This document shows, in pieces, positions 62,451 through 64,000 of a stretch of DNA of 64,000 bases (position 1 is the stretch's first letter; each line of letters opens with the position of its first letter). Both the position numbers and the translations under genes were made by a program. The stretch lies in contig NZ_NEVL01000006.1 of NCBI RefSeq assembly GCF_002261335.1, forward strand, positions 372,001 to 436,000. The letters run 5' to 3'. Source of the DNA: Bordetella genomosp. 1 (GTDB lineage Bacteria; Pseudomonadota; Gammaproteobacteria; Burkholderiales; Burkholderiaceae_B). The notes beneath the pieces are model-generated. The model was not told the DNA's origin. It worked only from the letters and a program-made list of their open reading frames with translations, and did no database searches.

Positions 62451-64000
<1,550 letters not shown>

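Overview
The window is a piece of a high-GC betaproteobacterial chromosome, most likely from the Alcaligenaceae (Bordetella/Achromobacter group). Four things point there. The core blocks hemA-prfA-prmC-grxD-ubiX and rplU-rpmA-obg near ispB are ordered as in that family. There are three Bug (TctC-type) periplasmic receptors. LysR, IclR and GntR regulators sit beside almost every catabolic operon. A CysI-type reductase is paired with a DUF934 partner. I could not run a search, so the genus is an inference.

Layout. 1-4.0 kb: tail of a GNAT acetyltransferase, queC and ppc. 4.2-12.4 kb: two catabolic operons around one IclR regulator. The first holds a 3-hydroxyacyl-CoA dehydrogenase, an AtoE-type carrier and an SDR. 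The second holds pcaI, pcaJ, catC, a YciI-like gene, pcaD and a cyclase-family gene, i.e. the lower beta-ketoadipate pathway without ring-cleavage enzymes. Both promoter regions carry paired GTTC-N7-GAAC dyads, so one regulator may control both. 12.4-14.3 kb: two secreted proteins and a beta-carbonic anhydrase. 14.3-21.6 kb: an amidase and a branched-chain-type ABC importer split around a LysR gene. 21.9-24.2 kb: sulfite/nitrite reductase and DUF934. 24.3-28.6 kb: the hemA-prfA-prmC-grxD-ubiX block on the minus strand.

28.6-30.8 kb is a small accessory patch: a long near-perfect palindrome, tRNA-Phe, a two-gene unit that looks like an antitoxin plus an ADP-ribosyltransferase-fold toxin with its own promoter and a dyad on the -10 box, and a SUKH (immunity-like) gene. 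This is the best candidate for a little-described system in the window.

30.9-39.0 kb: an NCS2 transporter with an extra soluble C-terminal domain, a GntR regulator, and a set built from a TPP enzyme, a second GntR regulator, a D-2-hydroxyacid dehydrogenase, a RidA protein and an aminotransferase, with a compact divergent promoter/operator. 39.1-49.5 kb: an AhpD-like protein, a LysR regulator and a pim-like dicarboxylate beta-oxidation operon (hydratase/dehydrogenase, thiolase, two acyl-CoA dehydrogenases, AMP ligase) ending in a Bug receptor. 49.5-57.3 kb: LysR, sulfatase and Bug, then Bug plus GAF protein, a gamma-glutamyltransferase and LysR. 57.5-58.4 kb: vapBC with a duplicated vapC tail, and tRNA-Pro. 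58.5-64 kb: ispB, a fumarylacetoacetase-family gene and an IclR gene lying between ispB and rplU, then rplU, rpmA and the start of obg, which runs off the window.
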